From CAVXEH01 sp963805305 (GTDB lineage Bacteria > Chloroflexota > Limnocylindria > QHBO01): a stretch of DNA of 64,000 bases. This document shows, piece after piece, positions 7,693 to 19,050 of the stretch. The stretch is from contig CAWDTM010000007.1 of assembly GCA_963805305.1 (NCBI GenBank), positions 124,001 through 188,000 on the forward strand, given 5' to 3'. Under the pieces are notes generated by a model, which made no database searches, was not told where the DNA came from, and saw only the letters and a list, made by a program, of their open reading frames with translations. The translations under genes were made by a program, and so were the position numbers. Numbering within the stretch: position 1 is the first letter of the stretch; the number at the start of each line of letters is the position of its first letter.

Positions 7693-8622
7693 TCAGCGAC
7701 CGGCGAGCGATTCGACGAGCGGGGCCATCTGCTCCATCAGTCGCGTTCGCCAGACGTAGTAGCTGATCCCGAGCTGCTCGCGGCGACGGAGGAGCAGCTC
7801 GCGGACCTGGGCGACGGTTCCGTACAGGACATACGGCGACCCTCCGATCACGCGCGGCGCGACGGACTTCACGGCGTTGAGCGCCGATCCGGGGATGCCG
7901 GTGCCGGATCCGACCAGGCCGCCATCGGCTACCAGGACGTTGAGCTCCAGGCGATCGAACGCCTCCGCCGAACCCGCCGCCTCGCGGATGATCGCGACCT
8001 TGCGCGCGGTCTCCGCCACGCTCGCTTGCCTGAAGATGGGTCGGCCGCGCTCGTTGAACTGGGGCAGCAGACCCACGATGTCCGCCTCTCGCGCGGCGAT
8101 GCGCAGGATCCGCTTCCCGCCGCCGCCGATCAGGATCGGGACCCGGGCCTGGATCGGCCGGGGCTCGAGCCGGGCCCCATCGAGGTGGTAGTTCGGGCCG
8201 GCGTGCGTGACGCGCTCACCGGCGAGGAGCCGCTTCACGAGGTCCAGCGACTCGACCATCCGGTCGATGCGCAGTCCTGGCCGGTCGTACGGCATGCCCA
8301 GCTGGCGATAGTCGGGAACGTGCCACCCCGCCCCGAGACCCAGCTCGACGCGTCCGCCGGACAGGTGGTCGAGGGTTGCCACCTCGCGCGCCAGGATCAG
8401 CGGATGCCGGTAGTCGTTGGCGTAGACGAAGGAGCCGATGCGCAGGCGGGTCGTCACCGCGGCTGCGGCGGCCAGGGCACCCACCGGCGAGAGCTGGCGC
8501 CCGAGATGGTCGGGCATGACGAGGCTGCTGTAGCCAAGGGTCTCGGCGCGCCTGGCGAGCGCCGTCCAGCTCTCGCCCGATGACGCCCAGCTGGCGGTGA
8601 TGCCGAAGCGGAATGGATGCAC
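7693..8622 (-). CDS. LLM class F420-dependent oxidoreductase
   Basis: This 309-residue luciferase-like flavoprotein has its N-terminus VHPFRFGITASWASSGESW and the pattern YSSLVMPDHLGRQLSPVGALAAAAA. Further family features are SFVYANDYRHPLILAREVATLDHLSGGRVELGLGAGW and RVPILIGGGGKRILRIAAREADIVG. It resembles the MSMEG_2516-type group of putative F420-dependent enzymes. The GTG start at 8622 was chosen because TACCGT lies exactly 6 bases upstream; reading further upstream would enter the divergent gene. The reaction is not known. It shares a 39-base divergent region with the membrane protein gene starting at 8662. Confidence 0.85.
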   Translation of the reverse strand: MHPFRFGITASWASSGESWTALARRAETLGYSSLVMPDHLGRQLSPVGALAAAAAVTTRLRIGSFVYANDYRHPLILAREVATLDHLSGGRVELGLGAGWHVPDYRQLGMPYDRPGLRIDRMVESLDLVKRLLAGERVTHAGPNYHLDGARLEPRPIQARVPILIGGGGKRILRIAAREADIVGLLPQFNERGRPIFRQASVAETARKVAIIREAAGSAEAFDRLELNVLVADGGLVGSGTGIPGSALNAVKSVAPRVIGGSPYVLYGTVAQVRELLLRRREQLGISYYVWRTRLMEQMAPLVESLAGR

Positions 8623-8628
8623 CCCGCA

Positions 8629-8655
8629 ACGGTAGCGCGCGGATGGTCCTACCAT
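8629..8655. promoter_or_regulatory. Back-to-back leaderless -10 elements (TACCGT minus, TACCAT plus)
   Basis: TACCGT (minus, 8634-8629) is 6 bases from the GTG at 8622. TACCAT (plus, 8650-8655) is 6 bases from the ATG at 8662. The two -10 boxes are only 15 bases apart and point away from each other, so both promoters occupy the same DNA and probably cannot fire simultaneously. Confidence 0.5.
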
Positions 8656-8661
8656 GCGCGG

Positions 8662-9174
8662 ATGGCACGTTTCACGCCCCTCGGGGCTCTCCTGCGTGGC
8701 GCCCTCGCCGGCGCCGTCGGCACCGCAGCCATGGATCTCACCGGGTTCGGGCGCTACAAGCGCGAGGGCGGCGAGAGCGGCCTCCTCGACTGGGAGCTTT
8801 CCCGCGGGGTGACCTGGGACACGGCCGGTGCGCCCGCCCAGGTCGGCCGTCGCGTCGTGGAGGGCATGTTCCAGACCACGCTGCCGGACGAGGTCGCACC
8901 AACCGCGAACAACCTGGTCCACTGGGGCTACGGGATGGCGTGGGGCGCCCTGTTCGGGATCGTCGAGGGATCGCTGCGCCGGCCGCGCTCGGGCCACGGC
9001 CTTCCGTTTGCCCTCGTCGTCTGGTTGAGCGGCTACGCGATCCTGCCCGCCATGAAGCTCTACAAGCCCATCTGGGAGTACGAGCCCCAGGTCCTCTGGA
9101 AGGATCTCCAGGGCCATCTCTCGTACGGCTCGACGACGGCCGGCGTCTTCAAGCTCCTCTCGGGGAAGGACTGA
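8662..9174 (+). CDS. Small integral membrane protein, unknown function (YagU/DUF1440-like pattern)
   Basis: This 170-residue protein has three or four hydrophobic segments: about residues 8-26 with LLRGALAGAVGTAAMD, 85-105 with NNLVHWGYGMAWGALFGIVEG, and 115-133 with LPFALVVWLSGYAILPAMKL. The gene starts 6 bases after a TACCAT hexamer, which supports this ATG over an in-frame ATG at 8617. The GTAAMD motif and layout recall YagU-like DUF1440 membrane proteins, but I would not press that match. Function unknown. Confidence 0.65.
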   Translation: MARFTPLGALLRGALAGAVGTAAMDLTGFGRYKREGGESGLLDWELSRGVTWDTAGAPAQVGRRVVEGMFQTTLPDEVAPTANNLVHWGYGMAWGALFGIVEGSLRRPRSGHGLPFALVVWLSGYAILPAMKLYKPIWEYEPQVLWKDLQGHLSYGSTTAGVFKLLSGKD

Positions 9175-9175
9175 C

Positions 9176-9218
9176 GCCGGCGCCCTCGCAGCGGCGGCAG
9201 CGCGTTGAGGGCGCCGGC
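9176..9218 (+). terminator. Long-stem hairpin downstream of the membrane protein gene
   Basis: GCCGGCGCCCTC (9176-9187) pairs perfectly with GAGGGCGCCGGC (9207-9218) around a 19-base loop. It begins one base after the stop codon of the membrane protein. There is no U-tract, so it may terminate weakly or stabilise the 3' end. Confidence 0.5.
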
Positions 9219-9326
9219 ACCGCCCACGGCGAGCGTTTCACGGAGATGTTCGACCACTGATCCTGGTGCGGCCATCCCGCCGCGGCGCGGCAACCACCGG
9301 CGCATGCATGTCGTGCCGGGGTCCGA

Positions 9327-9332
9327 TACCAT
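9327..9332 (+). promoter_or_regulatory. -10 element (TACCAT), leaderless spacing
   Basis: TACCAT is followed by 7 bases and GTG at 9340. The upstream in-frame ATG at 9331 lies inside this hexamer, which argues for GTG 9340 as the start of the ABC ATPase. Confidence 0.45.
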
Positions 9333-9339
9333 GCGGCGC

Positions 9340-10275
9340 GTGAGCACAGCCCGTGCGTCCGCGAATCCCGTCGTCGTCTCCGAGGTCCGCAAGGCATTCG
9401 GCCGCGTGCAGGCCGTGGACGGCGTCAGCTTCCACGTCGGCCCCGGCGAGATCTTCGGTCTCCTTGGACCGAACGGCGCGGGGAAGACCACGACCGTGGA
9501 GATGCTCGAGGGGCTCACCCGGCCGGACAGCGGCGAGCTCACCGTCCTGGGCCTCGACGTTCGGCAGCATGCCACGGAGATCAAGCAACGGATCGGCGTA
9601 CAGCTCCAGACCGCGGCGCTCTACCCGCACCTCACCGTCGCGGAGCTGATCAGCCTCTTCGGCAGCTTCTACCCGCGCCGCGTTTCGGCCGAGCGCCTGA
9701 TCGACGAGCTGGGCCTGGGCGAGAAGCGTGACTCGCTGACGCGCACCCTGTCCGGCGGGCAGCAGCAGCGCCTTTCCGTGGCGCTGGCCCTCGTGAACGA
9801 CCCTGAGCTCGTCTTCCTCGACGAGCCCACCACCGGCCTGGATCCCGCCGCCCGGCGCGCCCTGTGGGAGCTCATCGAAGGGATGAAGCGGCAGGGTCGC
9901 TCCGTGCTGATGACGACCCACTACATGGACGAGGCGGAGGCGCTCTGTGACCGGATCGCGATCATGGACCACGGCAGGATCCTGGACCATGGGACGGTGA
10001 ACGACCTGATCAGCCGCCGGTTCCACGAGCGCGCGGTCCAGTTCGAGGAGCTCGCCGGGCTCGACGGTGAGCGCCTTGCGGCGATCAGCGGCGTCAGCAG
10101 CGTGCGGCACGAGGACGGCAGCACGCTGCTCTACACGGCCGACGTTCCGGCCACGATCGGCTCACTGCTCGAGCTGACCGAATCAATGGGTGTTGAGCCG
10201 CGCGGGCTGCTCGTGCGGCGGGCCACGCTGGAGGATGTCTTCCTCGAGCTCACCGGCCGAGCCCTGCGGGACTGA
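9340..10275 (+). CDS. ABC-2 exporter ATP-binding protein
   Basis: This 311-residue ATPase carries the Walker A motif GPNGAGKT, the signature LSGGQQQR, Walker B LVFLDEPTTGLDP and the switch region MTTHYMDEAEAL. It has the roughly 70-residue C-terminal extension typical of DrrA/NodI-like subunits of ABC-2 exporters. It energises export through the downstream permease, ten bases away. Start choice: GTG at 9340 lies 7 bases after TACCAT; the ATG at 9331, three codons earlier, would fall inside that promoter hexamer. The substrate, possibly a drug, lipid or polysaccharide, cannot be told from sequence. Confidence 0.92.
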   Translation: MSTARASANPVVVSEVRKAFGRVQAVDGVSFHVGPGEIFGLLGPNGAGKTTTVEMLEGLTRPDSGELTVLGLDVRQHATEIKQRIGVQLQTAALYPHLTVAELISLFGSFYPRRVSAERLIDELGLGEKRDSLTRTLSGGQQQRLSVALALVNDPELVFLDEPTTGLDPAARRALWELIEGMKRQGRSVLMTTHYMDEAEALCDRIAIMDHGRILDHGTVNDLISRRFHERAVQFEELAGLDGERLAAISGVSSVRHEDGSTLLYTADVPATIGSLLELTESMGVEPRGLLVRRATLEDVFLELTGRALRD

Positions 10276-10285
10276 GGAGGAGCCG

Positions 10286-11392
10286 ATGTCGGCGCTGCGC
10301 GCGCTCACGATCGCCAACATCCGCAGCTTCCTGCGCGACCGCGCGGCGCTGTTCTGGACGCTCGCCTTTCCCATCGTCTTCATCCTGCTCTTCGGGACCA
10401 TCTTCTCCGGCGGCGGCGATACGAAGCTCAAGGTTGCCTGGGTCGACCAGGACGCGACATCGGCCTCGGCACAGCTGAAATCCACGTTCGCGCAGGTGAG
10501 CCTGCTCGAGCTCAAGGACCAGTCCCTCGACGAGGCACTGGCCGCCATGAAGCGCGGCGACCTCGACGCGGTCCTGGTCGTCCCGGTCGGCTACGCCGAC
10601 GCCGTCGCGAGCGCCGGAGGCGGCAGCACGCTAGGCGCGCAGCCCCTGGCGCTGACCCTGTACACCGATCCCAGCCAATCGAACACGACCCAGACCCTGA
10701 CCGGGGTGGTGCAGAGCCTGGTGAGCGCCCAGAACCAGGCCCTCTCCGGCCAGCCGCCGGTGCTGAGCGTCTCCGCGAAGGCGATCCAGACCGAGCAGCT
10801 CAGCAGCGTGAGCTACTTCGTCCCATCCATCCTGGCCATGGCCCTCATGCAGCTGGGTATCTTCGCCGCCATCCCGTTGGTCCAGCAGCGCGAGAAGCTG
10901 ATCCTCAAGCGGCTCAACGCAACGCCGCTCCCGCGCTGGACCCTGGTCGGCTCCAACGTTCTCATGCGGCTGGGGATCGCGGCTGTCCAGACCGTGCTGA
11001 TCATGGCCATCGGGATCGGCGTCTTCGGCGTGAAGATCGCCGGAGATCTGGCTGTGACGGTGGGCTTTGTTGCCCTGGGCGCGGTCACCTTCATCGCCCT
11101 CGGATACGTGATCGCCAGCTTCGCCCGGACGGAGGAGGCGGCGAACGGGATGACCAGCATCGTCCAGTTCCCGCTGATGTTCCTCTCCGGGATCTTCTTC
11201 CCGCTCGCGTTCATGCCGGAATGGCTGCGCGGCGTGGCGACCGCGATGCCGCTCACCTACCTTGGCGACGCGCTGCGGCAGACCATGGTCGGCGGCACGC
11301 CGTTCGTCCCGCTCGGCGTGGATCTCCTGGTGCTCCTGGGCTGGCTGGCCGGGTGCCTGGCCATCTCTGCCCGCTTCTTCCGCTGGCAGTAG
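10286..11392 (+). CDS. ABC-2 type exporter permease
   Basis: This 368-residue membrane subunit has one N-terminal helix (ALFWTLAFPIVFILLFGTIF, about residues 24-43) and a large extracytoplasmic loop to about residue 185. A cluster of five helices follows, including SISYFVPSI-like and LGIFAAIPLVQQREKLILKRL sequences. This is the ABC2_membrane_3 layout. GAGGAGGAG just before the ATG is a strong ribosome site and overlaps the end of the ATPase gene. The pair forms a complete exporter of two ATPases and two permeases. The C-terminal FPLAFMPEWLRGVATAMPLTYLGDALRQ is the conserved family tail. Confidence 0.9.
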   Translation: MSALRALTIANIRSFLRDRAALFWTLAFPIVFILLFGTIFSGGGDTKLKVAWVDQDATSASAQLKSTFAQVSLLELKDQSLDEALAAMKRGDLDAVLVVPVGYADAVASAGGGSTLGAQPLALTLYTDPSQSNTTQTLTGVVQSLVSAQNQALSGQPPVLSVSAKAIQTEQLSSVSYFVPSILAMALMQLGIFAAIPLVQQREKLILKRLNATPLPRWTLVGSNVLMRLGIAAVQTVLIMAIGIGVFGVKIAGDLAVTVGFVALGAVTFIALGYVIASFARTEEAANGMTSIVQFPLMFLSGIFFPLAFMPEWLRGVATAMPLTYLGDALRQTMVGGTPFVPLGVDLLVLLGWLAGCLAISARFFRWQ

Positions 11393-11435
11393 GTCGCATC
11401 CCGGGGGCACGCAAGCGCAGCCGCGGTTCACGGAG

Positions 11436-11441
11436 GATAAT
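11436..11441 (+). promoter_or_regulatory. Possible nifJ -10 element (GATAAT)
   Basis: GATAAT lies 32 bases before the nifJ ATG in an 81-base gap. The -35 region is poor. Unlike its neighbours, nifJ would have a real leader. Confidence 0.35.
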
Positions 11442-11473
11442 CAGGGTCCGCGACTGGCAAGTTCGAGACCGGC

Positions 11474-15165
<3,692 letters not shown>

Positions 15166-15169
<4 letters not shown>

Positions 15170-16212
15170 CCATCGACCTTCGCTCCCGCTACCTGGGCCT
15201 GGAGCTCCGTTCGCCCATCGTCGCCTCCGCGGCGCCGCAGAACGGGGAGCCGGAGATGGCCCGCCGGCTCGAGGCCGCGGGCGTCGGGGCCATCGTCCTC
15301 CCCTCGCTCTTCGAGGAGGAGATCCTCGCCGAGGAGTTCGGCATCAACGAGACCCTGCAGCAGGGCACGGAGCTCTTTGCCGAGGCCCTCGACTACTTCC
15401 CGGCGGTCGAGGGGTTCGTCGGCGCGGCGGACCGGTACGTCGCCATGGTGGAGCAGGTCAAGGCAGCGACCGGGGTGCCCATCATCGCCAGCCTGAATGC
15501 CACGAACACCGGTGCCTGGGTCCGCTACGCGCGCCTCATCCAGTCGGCAGGCGCCGACGCGCTCGAGCTGAACCTCTACCACGTCGCCGGTGACCCGCAG
15601 CGCGACGCCGCGGACATGGAGGCTGCCGACCTCGCCCTGATCGCAGCGGTCCGCGAGGCGGTCACCATCCCGCTCGCGGTCAAGCTCAGTCCCTACTACT
15701 CCGCCTTCGCCAACTTCGCCGCGGCGGCCACCGCAGCCGGCGCCGATGGGCTCGTCCTCTTCAATCGCTTCTACCAGCCGGACTTCGATCTCGAGGCGCT
15801 CGAGGTCGTGCCGCGGCTCGAGCTGAGCCAGCAGTGGGAGCTGCGGCTTCCGGTGCGCTGGATCGCGATCCTCCGGCCGCAGCTCGGGCGCGAGGTCTCG
15901 CTGGCCGCCACCTCGGGCGTGCAGACCGGGACCGACGTCGTCAAGGCCCTCATGGTCGGCGCCGACGTGGTGATGATGACGTCGGCCCTCCTGCGCCACG
16001 GCCCCGAGCACGTCCGCTCGGTGGAGGCGGAGCTGCAGGCCTGGACCACGGAGCACGAGTACGAATCGGTTGCGCAGCTGCGGGGCAGCGCCAGCCAGGC
16101 AACCGCGGAGAACCCGTCCGCGTTCGAGCGGGCGAACTACGTGCGGACGATTCGATCCTGGGTCACGCCGCCCGAGCTCGCCGCGACATCGGGGGGCCGT
16201 CGAGGCGAGTAG
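15166..16212 (+). CDS. Dihydroorotate dehydrogenase-like protein
   Basis: This 348-residue FMN-type TIM barrel is related to class 1 dihydroorotate dehydrogenases. It opens with LRSRYLGLELRSPIVASAAP, has IIASLNATNTGAW and ALELNLYHVAGDP, then IPLAVKLSPYYSAFANFA and GLVLFNRF. The second half has SGVQTGTDVVKALMVGADVVMMTSALLRHG, a phosphate-binding end of the barrel. The NxSCPN active-site loop of true PyrD is replaced by NLYHVAGDP, so pyrimidine synthesis is unlikely. The start overlaps nifJ by ATGA. This nifJ partnership is known from other bacteria, but its role is undefined; a ferredoxin-linked reductase is plausible. Confidence 0.88.
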
Positions 16213-16226
16213 GGTTCGCTATCGGC

Positions 16227-17210
16227 TCATCGGAAGGCGGAGATGATCTGCTCGTTGATCAGGTCCAGCTGGTCGAGCTGATCGCTGGTCGGCCCCAGGA
16301 CGACGTACTCGCAGCCGGCCTCCTCGAGGTCCTTGAGCCTGGCGACGATGTCGTCGGGTGTCCCCAGCAGGTAGCACTCCTGCAGGTGCTGGAAGGTCCG
16401 ATGGGTCCCCATCACCTGTTCGAAGTAGCCGCGCTGGATCTCGTGTGCCTTGTCACGGTTCGCGGTGTCCACGATGTACGTGAAGTTGGTGTGCGCGAAC
16501 TTCAGCGAGCTCACAGGTCGCCCGCGGGCGACCAGCCCTTCCTTGATCTGGCCCCAGTCGCGCTTGATCCACTCCTGGCTGCCCGAGCAGCGGCTGATCC
16601 AGGCGTCGGCGTCCAGGATCCGGTTGAGCACCGCCTTGGAGAGGACCGGCAGGTCGTGGAACTCCGGGTCCGGGATGCGCGACCCGCCGGCGACCCATAC
16701 CTCCGGCATCCTCGGCGGGCGCGGCTCGATGGTCACGTCCTCGAACTGGTAGTACGTCCCCGCGAAGCTGACATGGTCCTCGGTCAGGAGGAGCCGGACC
16801 GCAGCCAGGATCTCGTCGGTGCGCTTGCCTCGCTCCTCGATCCGCGTGCCCACCGCGCGGAACTCGTCCGGATCCCAGCCGCCCCCGATGCCGAACATGA
16901 ACTTCCCGCCCGTCAGGTAGTCGAGCGTGGCGATCTCCTTGGCCAGGATCACCGGGTTGCGCAGCGGAAGGACCAGGATCCCGGTGCCGTACCGGACGTC
17001 CGGCGCAAGCGCTGCGGCGTACGTGAGCGTGGTCATCGGCTCCAGCCAGGGCATCCCGTAGAGGCCCGGCGCGTGGAGCAGGTGGTCGATCACCCACAGG
17101 TCGATCCCGAGGTCGTTCGCCTTGCGTGCGAAATCGCCGACCTCCGCATGGGCGCGTTCGTAGGAGAGGTCGGGGTAGCAATAGGAGGGAATCCAGACGC
17201 CGAACTTCAT
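16227..17210 (-). CDS. LLM class F420-dependent oxidoreductase (operon-linked)
   Basis: This 327-residue luciferase-like TIM barrel begins MKFGVWIPSYCYPD, with LWVIDHLLHAPGLYGMPWLEP and GILVLPLRNPVILAKEIATLDYLTGGKFMFGIGGGW. It has a longer C-terminal region (TIEPRPPRMPEVWVAGGS, then DADAWISRCSGSQEWIKRDW) than the other two paralogues here. It is the last gene of a seven-gene operon headed by a molybdenum hydroxylase, and its ATG overlaps the cupin stop as ATGA. In that setting it could act on a product of the hydroxylase, for example as a flavin-dependent monooxygenase or reductase. Substrate unknown. Confidence 0.88.
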   Translation of the reverse strand: MKFGVWIPSYCYPDLSYERAHAEVGDFARKANDLGIDLWVIDHLLHAPGLYGMPWLEPMTTLTYAAALAPDVRYGTGILVLPLRNPVILAKEIATLDYLTGGKFMFGIGGGWDPDEFRAVGTRIEERGKRTDEILAAVRLLLTEDHVSFAGTYYQFEDVTIEPRPPRMPEVWVAGGSRIPDPEFHDLPVLSKAVLNRILDADAWISRCSGSQEWIKRDWGQIKEGLVARGRPVSSLKFAHTNFTYIVDTANRDKAHEIQRGYFEQVMGTHRTFQHLQECYLLGTPDDIVARLKDLEEAGCEYVVLGPTSDQLDQLDLINEQIISAFR

Positions 17211-17584
17211 TGTGCTCGTGGCTCCTGTGTGGAAGGTGCGGACTCGAAGGTGCGGACCTCGAACGTGATGCAGCCGTCGGGGGCCCGCCACGGACCGTGC
17301 GGCATCCTCGGGGGCCGGCAGGCGTACATCCCGGCGCGGAAGGTCCTGTCCATCCCCAGGTCGTGGATCGCCCCCGATACGATCCAGATCTCCTCCCAGA
17401 ACTCGTGGCGCTGCAGGCCCAGGGGCGAGGTGTCCGTCCCGGGCTCGAACTTGAGCAGGCGCGTGTAGCTGCCGGTCTCGTCGTCGCGGGCCAGGGTCAT
17501 CTCGGACAGCCCCTCGCATCCCGGCACGGGAGTCCAGGTGTGCTGCTCCTCCGGATCGAAGAACTCCAGCTCCGGTTTCGGCAT
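17207..17584 (-). CDS. Cupin domain protein
   Basis: This 125-residue single cupin has TRLLKFEPGTDTSPLGLQRHEFWEEIWIVSG as cupin motif 1, with metal-ligand candidates His and Glu in RHEFWEEIW. Motif 2 is FRAGMYACRPPRMPHGPWRA with a His ligand. The size and the MPHGPW motif suggest a small metal-binding isomerase, dioxygenase or binding protein, but no reaction can be assigned. It sits between a DUF2848 gene, 10 bases away, and a luciferase-like oxidoreductase that it overlaps by 4 bases, inside the molybdenum hydroxylase operon. Confidence 0.82.
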   Translation of the reverse strand: MPKPELEFFDPEEQHTWTPVPGCEGLSEMTLARDDETGSYTRLLKFEPGTDTSPLGLQRHEFWEEIWIVSGAIHDLGMDRTFRAGMYACRPPRMPHGPWRAPDGCITFEVRTFESAPSTQEPRAQ

Positions 17585-17594
17585 TGTTCAACCT

Positions 17595-18266
17595 CTAGTC
17601 GAGCAGGTCGCTCACCTCGACGGCGTACTCGGCCTCGAGGCGCATGGCATGGAGCTCGTCGACCAGCTCCACGCGGAACCGGGAGGCGTAGGTCAGCTCC
17701 CCGGCCAGTGGGATGGTTCCGCTGAAGACGAGCACGTCGTCGAGAGTCCGGCCGGTGCGTTCCTCGACGCGTCGCAGGATCTCCTCGGGCTCCAGCAGCG
17801 AGGCGACCGGTCCCTCCTGGTACGGGTTGTCGGCGCCATCGGCGTACGAGCGAAGGATGACGTGATCCCAGTGCGGACCAATGTCGTCGAGACGCCAGAC
17901 CCGGCCGCCCACAACCTTTCGGCACAGCTGCTTGGACTTGGCGACGTCCTCGCGCTCGACCGCGCGGTCGGTGTGGTCGCTTCCAACGCCCACGAAGAGC
18001 GTGCCGTCGGCAGTGAAGAGGATGAACTCGCCCTCCCCGGAGGTCTCCAGGCCCAGGACGGCGATCCGGTCGGTCACCGCGACCAGCTCGGGCGTGACCC
18101 GGAAGAAGGCGGGTACCTGCTCCGGCGCGGGAACGCCGTGCTCGGCGAGCTCCGCGACGTGGCGGCGAACTGCCTCCTGGTCGCGACCGGTGTACCCGGC
18201 CAGCACGACGTCGCGCGGTTCGAGGGCGATCCCGGCGCCGGAGGCGGCCTCCGTGAAGCGGATCAC
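17595..18266 (-). CDS. DUF2848 family protein
   Basis: This 223-residue cytosolic protein has the family pattern VVLAGYTGRDQEAVRRHVAEL and GVPAPEQVPAFFRV near the N-terminus. These are followed by FVGVGSDHTDRAVE and AKSKQLCRKVVGGRVWRLDD, then YQEGPVASLLEPEEIL and DVLVFSGTIPLAGEL. DUF2848 has no established reaction. The conserved GSDHTD and FSGTIP segments suggest a small-molecule hydrolase or hydratase, but this is inference. The GTG start is used because it overlaps the nitrilase stop as GTGA. A longer reading would run into the nitrilase gene. It is inside the molybdenum hydroxylase operon. Confidence 0.8.
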   Translation of the reverse strand: MIRFTEAASGAGIALEPRDVVLAGYTGRDQEAVRRHVAELAEHGVPAPEQVPAFFRVTPELVAVTDRIAVLGLETSGEGEFILFTADGTLFVGVGSDHTDRAVEREDVAKSKQLCRKVVGGRVWRLDDIGPHWDHVILRSYADGADNPYQEGPVASLLEPEEILRRVEERTGRTLDDVLVFSGTIPLAGELTYASRFRVELVDELHAMRLEAEYAVEVSDLLD

Positions 18267-19048
18267 CGCGGTGGTTCCCGGCCGAGCACCCGGTCGTCGA
18301 GCTGGCGGAACTCGGCGCGAACCTGCCCCACCATGCCGGGGTCGATGGTTGCGCCCAGGACCGTGGGCTGGAAGCCGGCAGCCGCGACCGCGGTTCCCCA
18401 CGGGTCGACGATCATGCTTCTGCCGCAGTACCCGGCCCCCGGTCCGCCGGCGCAGTTGGCGGAGATCAGCCAGACCTGGTTCTCCAGCGCGCGCGCCCGG
18501 TTGAGGATGGCCCAGGCCTCCACGCGCGGGTGCGGCCAGGCCGACGGGACCAGGAACATCATCGCTCCGCGATCGAGCATGGCCCGGTACAGCTCCGGGA
18601 AGCGCAGGTCGTAGCAGGTCGAGATGCCGACCCTGCCGAACTCCGTCTCGATGACGGCCGGCCGCGTGCCGCGGGTCAGCACCTCCGGCTCGCGCGAGCC
18701 GTACCCGAAGAGGTGGATCTTGCGGTAGGTTCCCGCGATCTCGCCCGTTCGGTCGAGGAGAACCGCGGTGTTGTGCAGCTGGTCCCCGTCGCGCTCCACG
18801 ATCGAGCCGCCCAGCACCCAGGCGCCCACCCGGCGCGCGGCGTCCGCCATGCGCGACACGGTCGGCCCGTCCAGGGCCTCCGCCTGGGCTGCATAGTCGT
18901 CGAAGTTGAAGTAGCCGACGTTCCAGATCTCTGGCAGGAGCACGAGGTCCGCACCGGCCTGCTGCTCGACCAGGGTCGCCGCCCGTGCGACGCGCTCCTC
19001 CTTCGTCTCCCCCGGGGGAATCTCGAGCTGGATGGTCGCCACGCGCAT
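18263..19048 (-). CDS. Carbon-nitrogen hydrolase (nitrilase superfamily amidase)
   Basis: This 261-residue protein has the complete nitrilase catalytic set: Glu40 in LVLLPEIW, Lys110 in YRKIHLFGYG and Cys145 in ISTCYDLRFPELYR. The length and the motif GRSMIVDPWG fit the single-domain amidase branch (omega-amidase/carbamoyl-amidase type) rather than true nitrilases. It should hydrolyse an amide or carbamoyl C-N bond in the cytoplasm. It lies 2 bases after the large hydroxylase subunit stop and overlaps DUF2848 as GTGA. This places amide cleavage downstream of ring or C-H hydroxylation in a likely catabolic route. Confidence 0.9.
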   Translation of the reverse strand: MRVATIQLEIPPGETKEERVARAATLVEQQAGADLVLLPEIWNVGYFNFDDYAAQAEALDGPTVSRMADAARRVGAWVLGGSIVERDGDQLHNTAVLLDRTGEIAGTYRKIHLFGYGSREPEVLTRGTRPAVIETEFGRVGISTCYDLRFPELYRAMLDRGAMMFLVPSAWPHPRVEAWAILNRARALENQVWLISANCAGGPGAGYCGRSMIVDPWGTAVAAAGFQPTVLGATIDPGMVGQVRAEFRQLDDRVLGREPPR

Positions 19049-19050
19049 GC

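Noticed and set aside
9331..9339. ATG 9331 as the start of the ABC ATPase
   Set aside because: It lies inside the TACCAT promoter hexamer. GTG 9340 has the leaderless spacing used at neighbouring genes.
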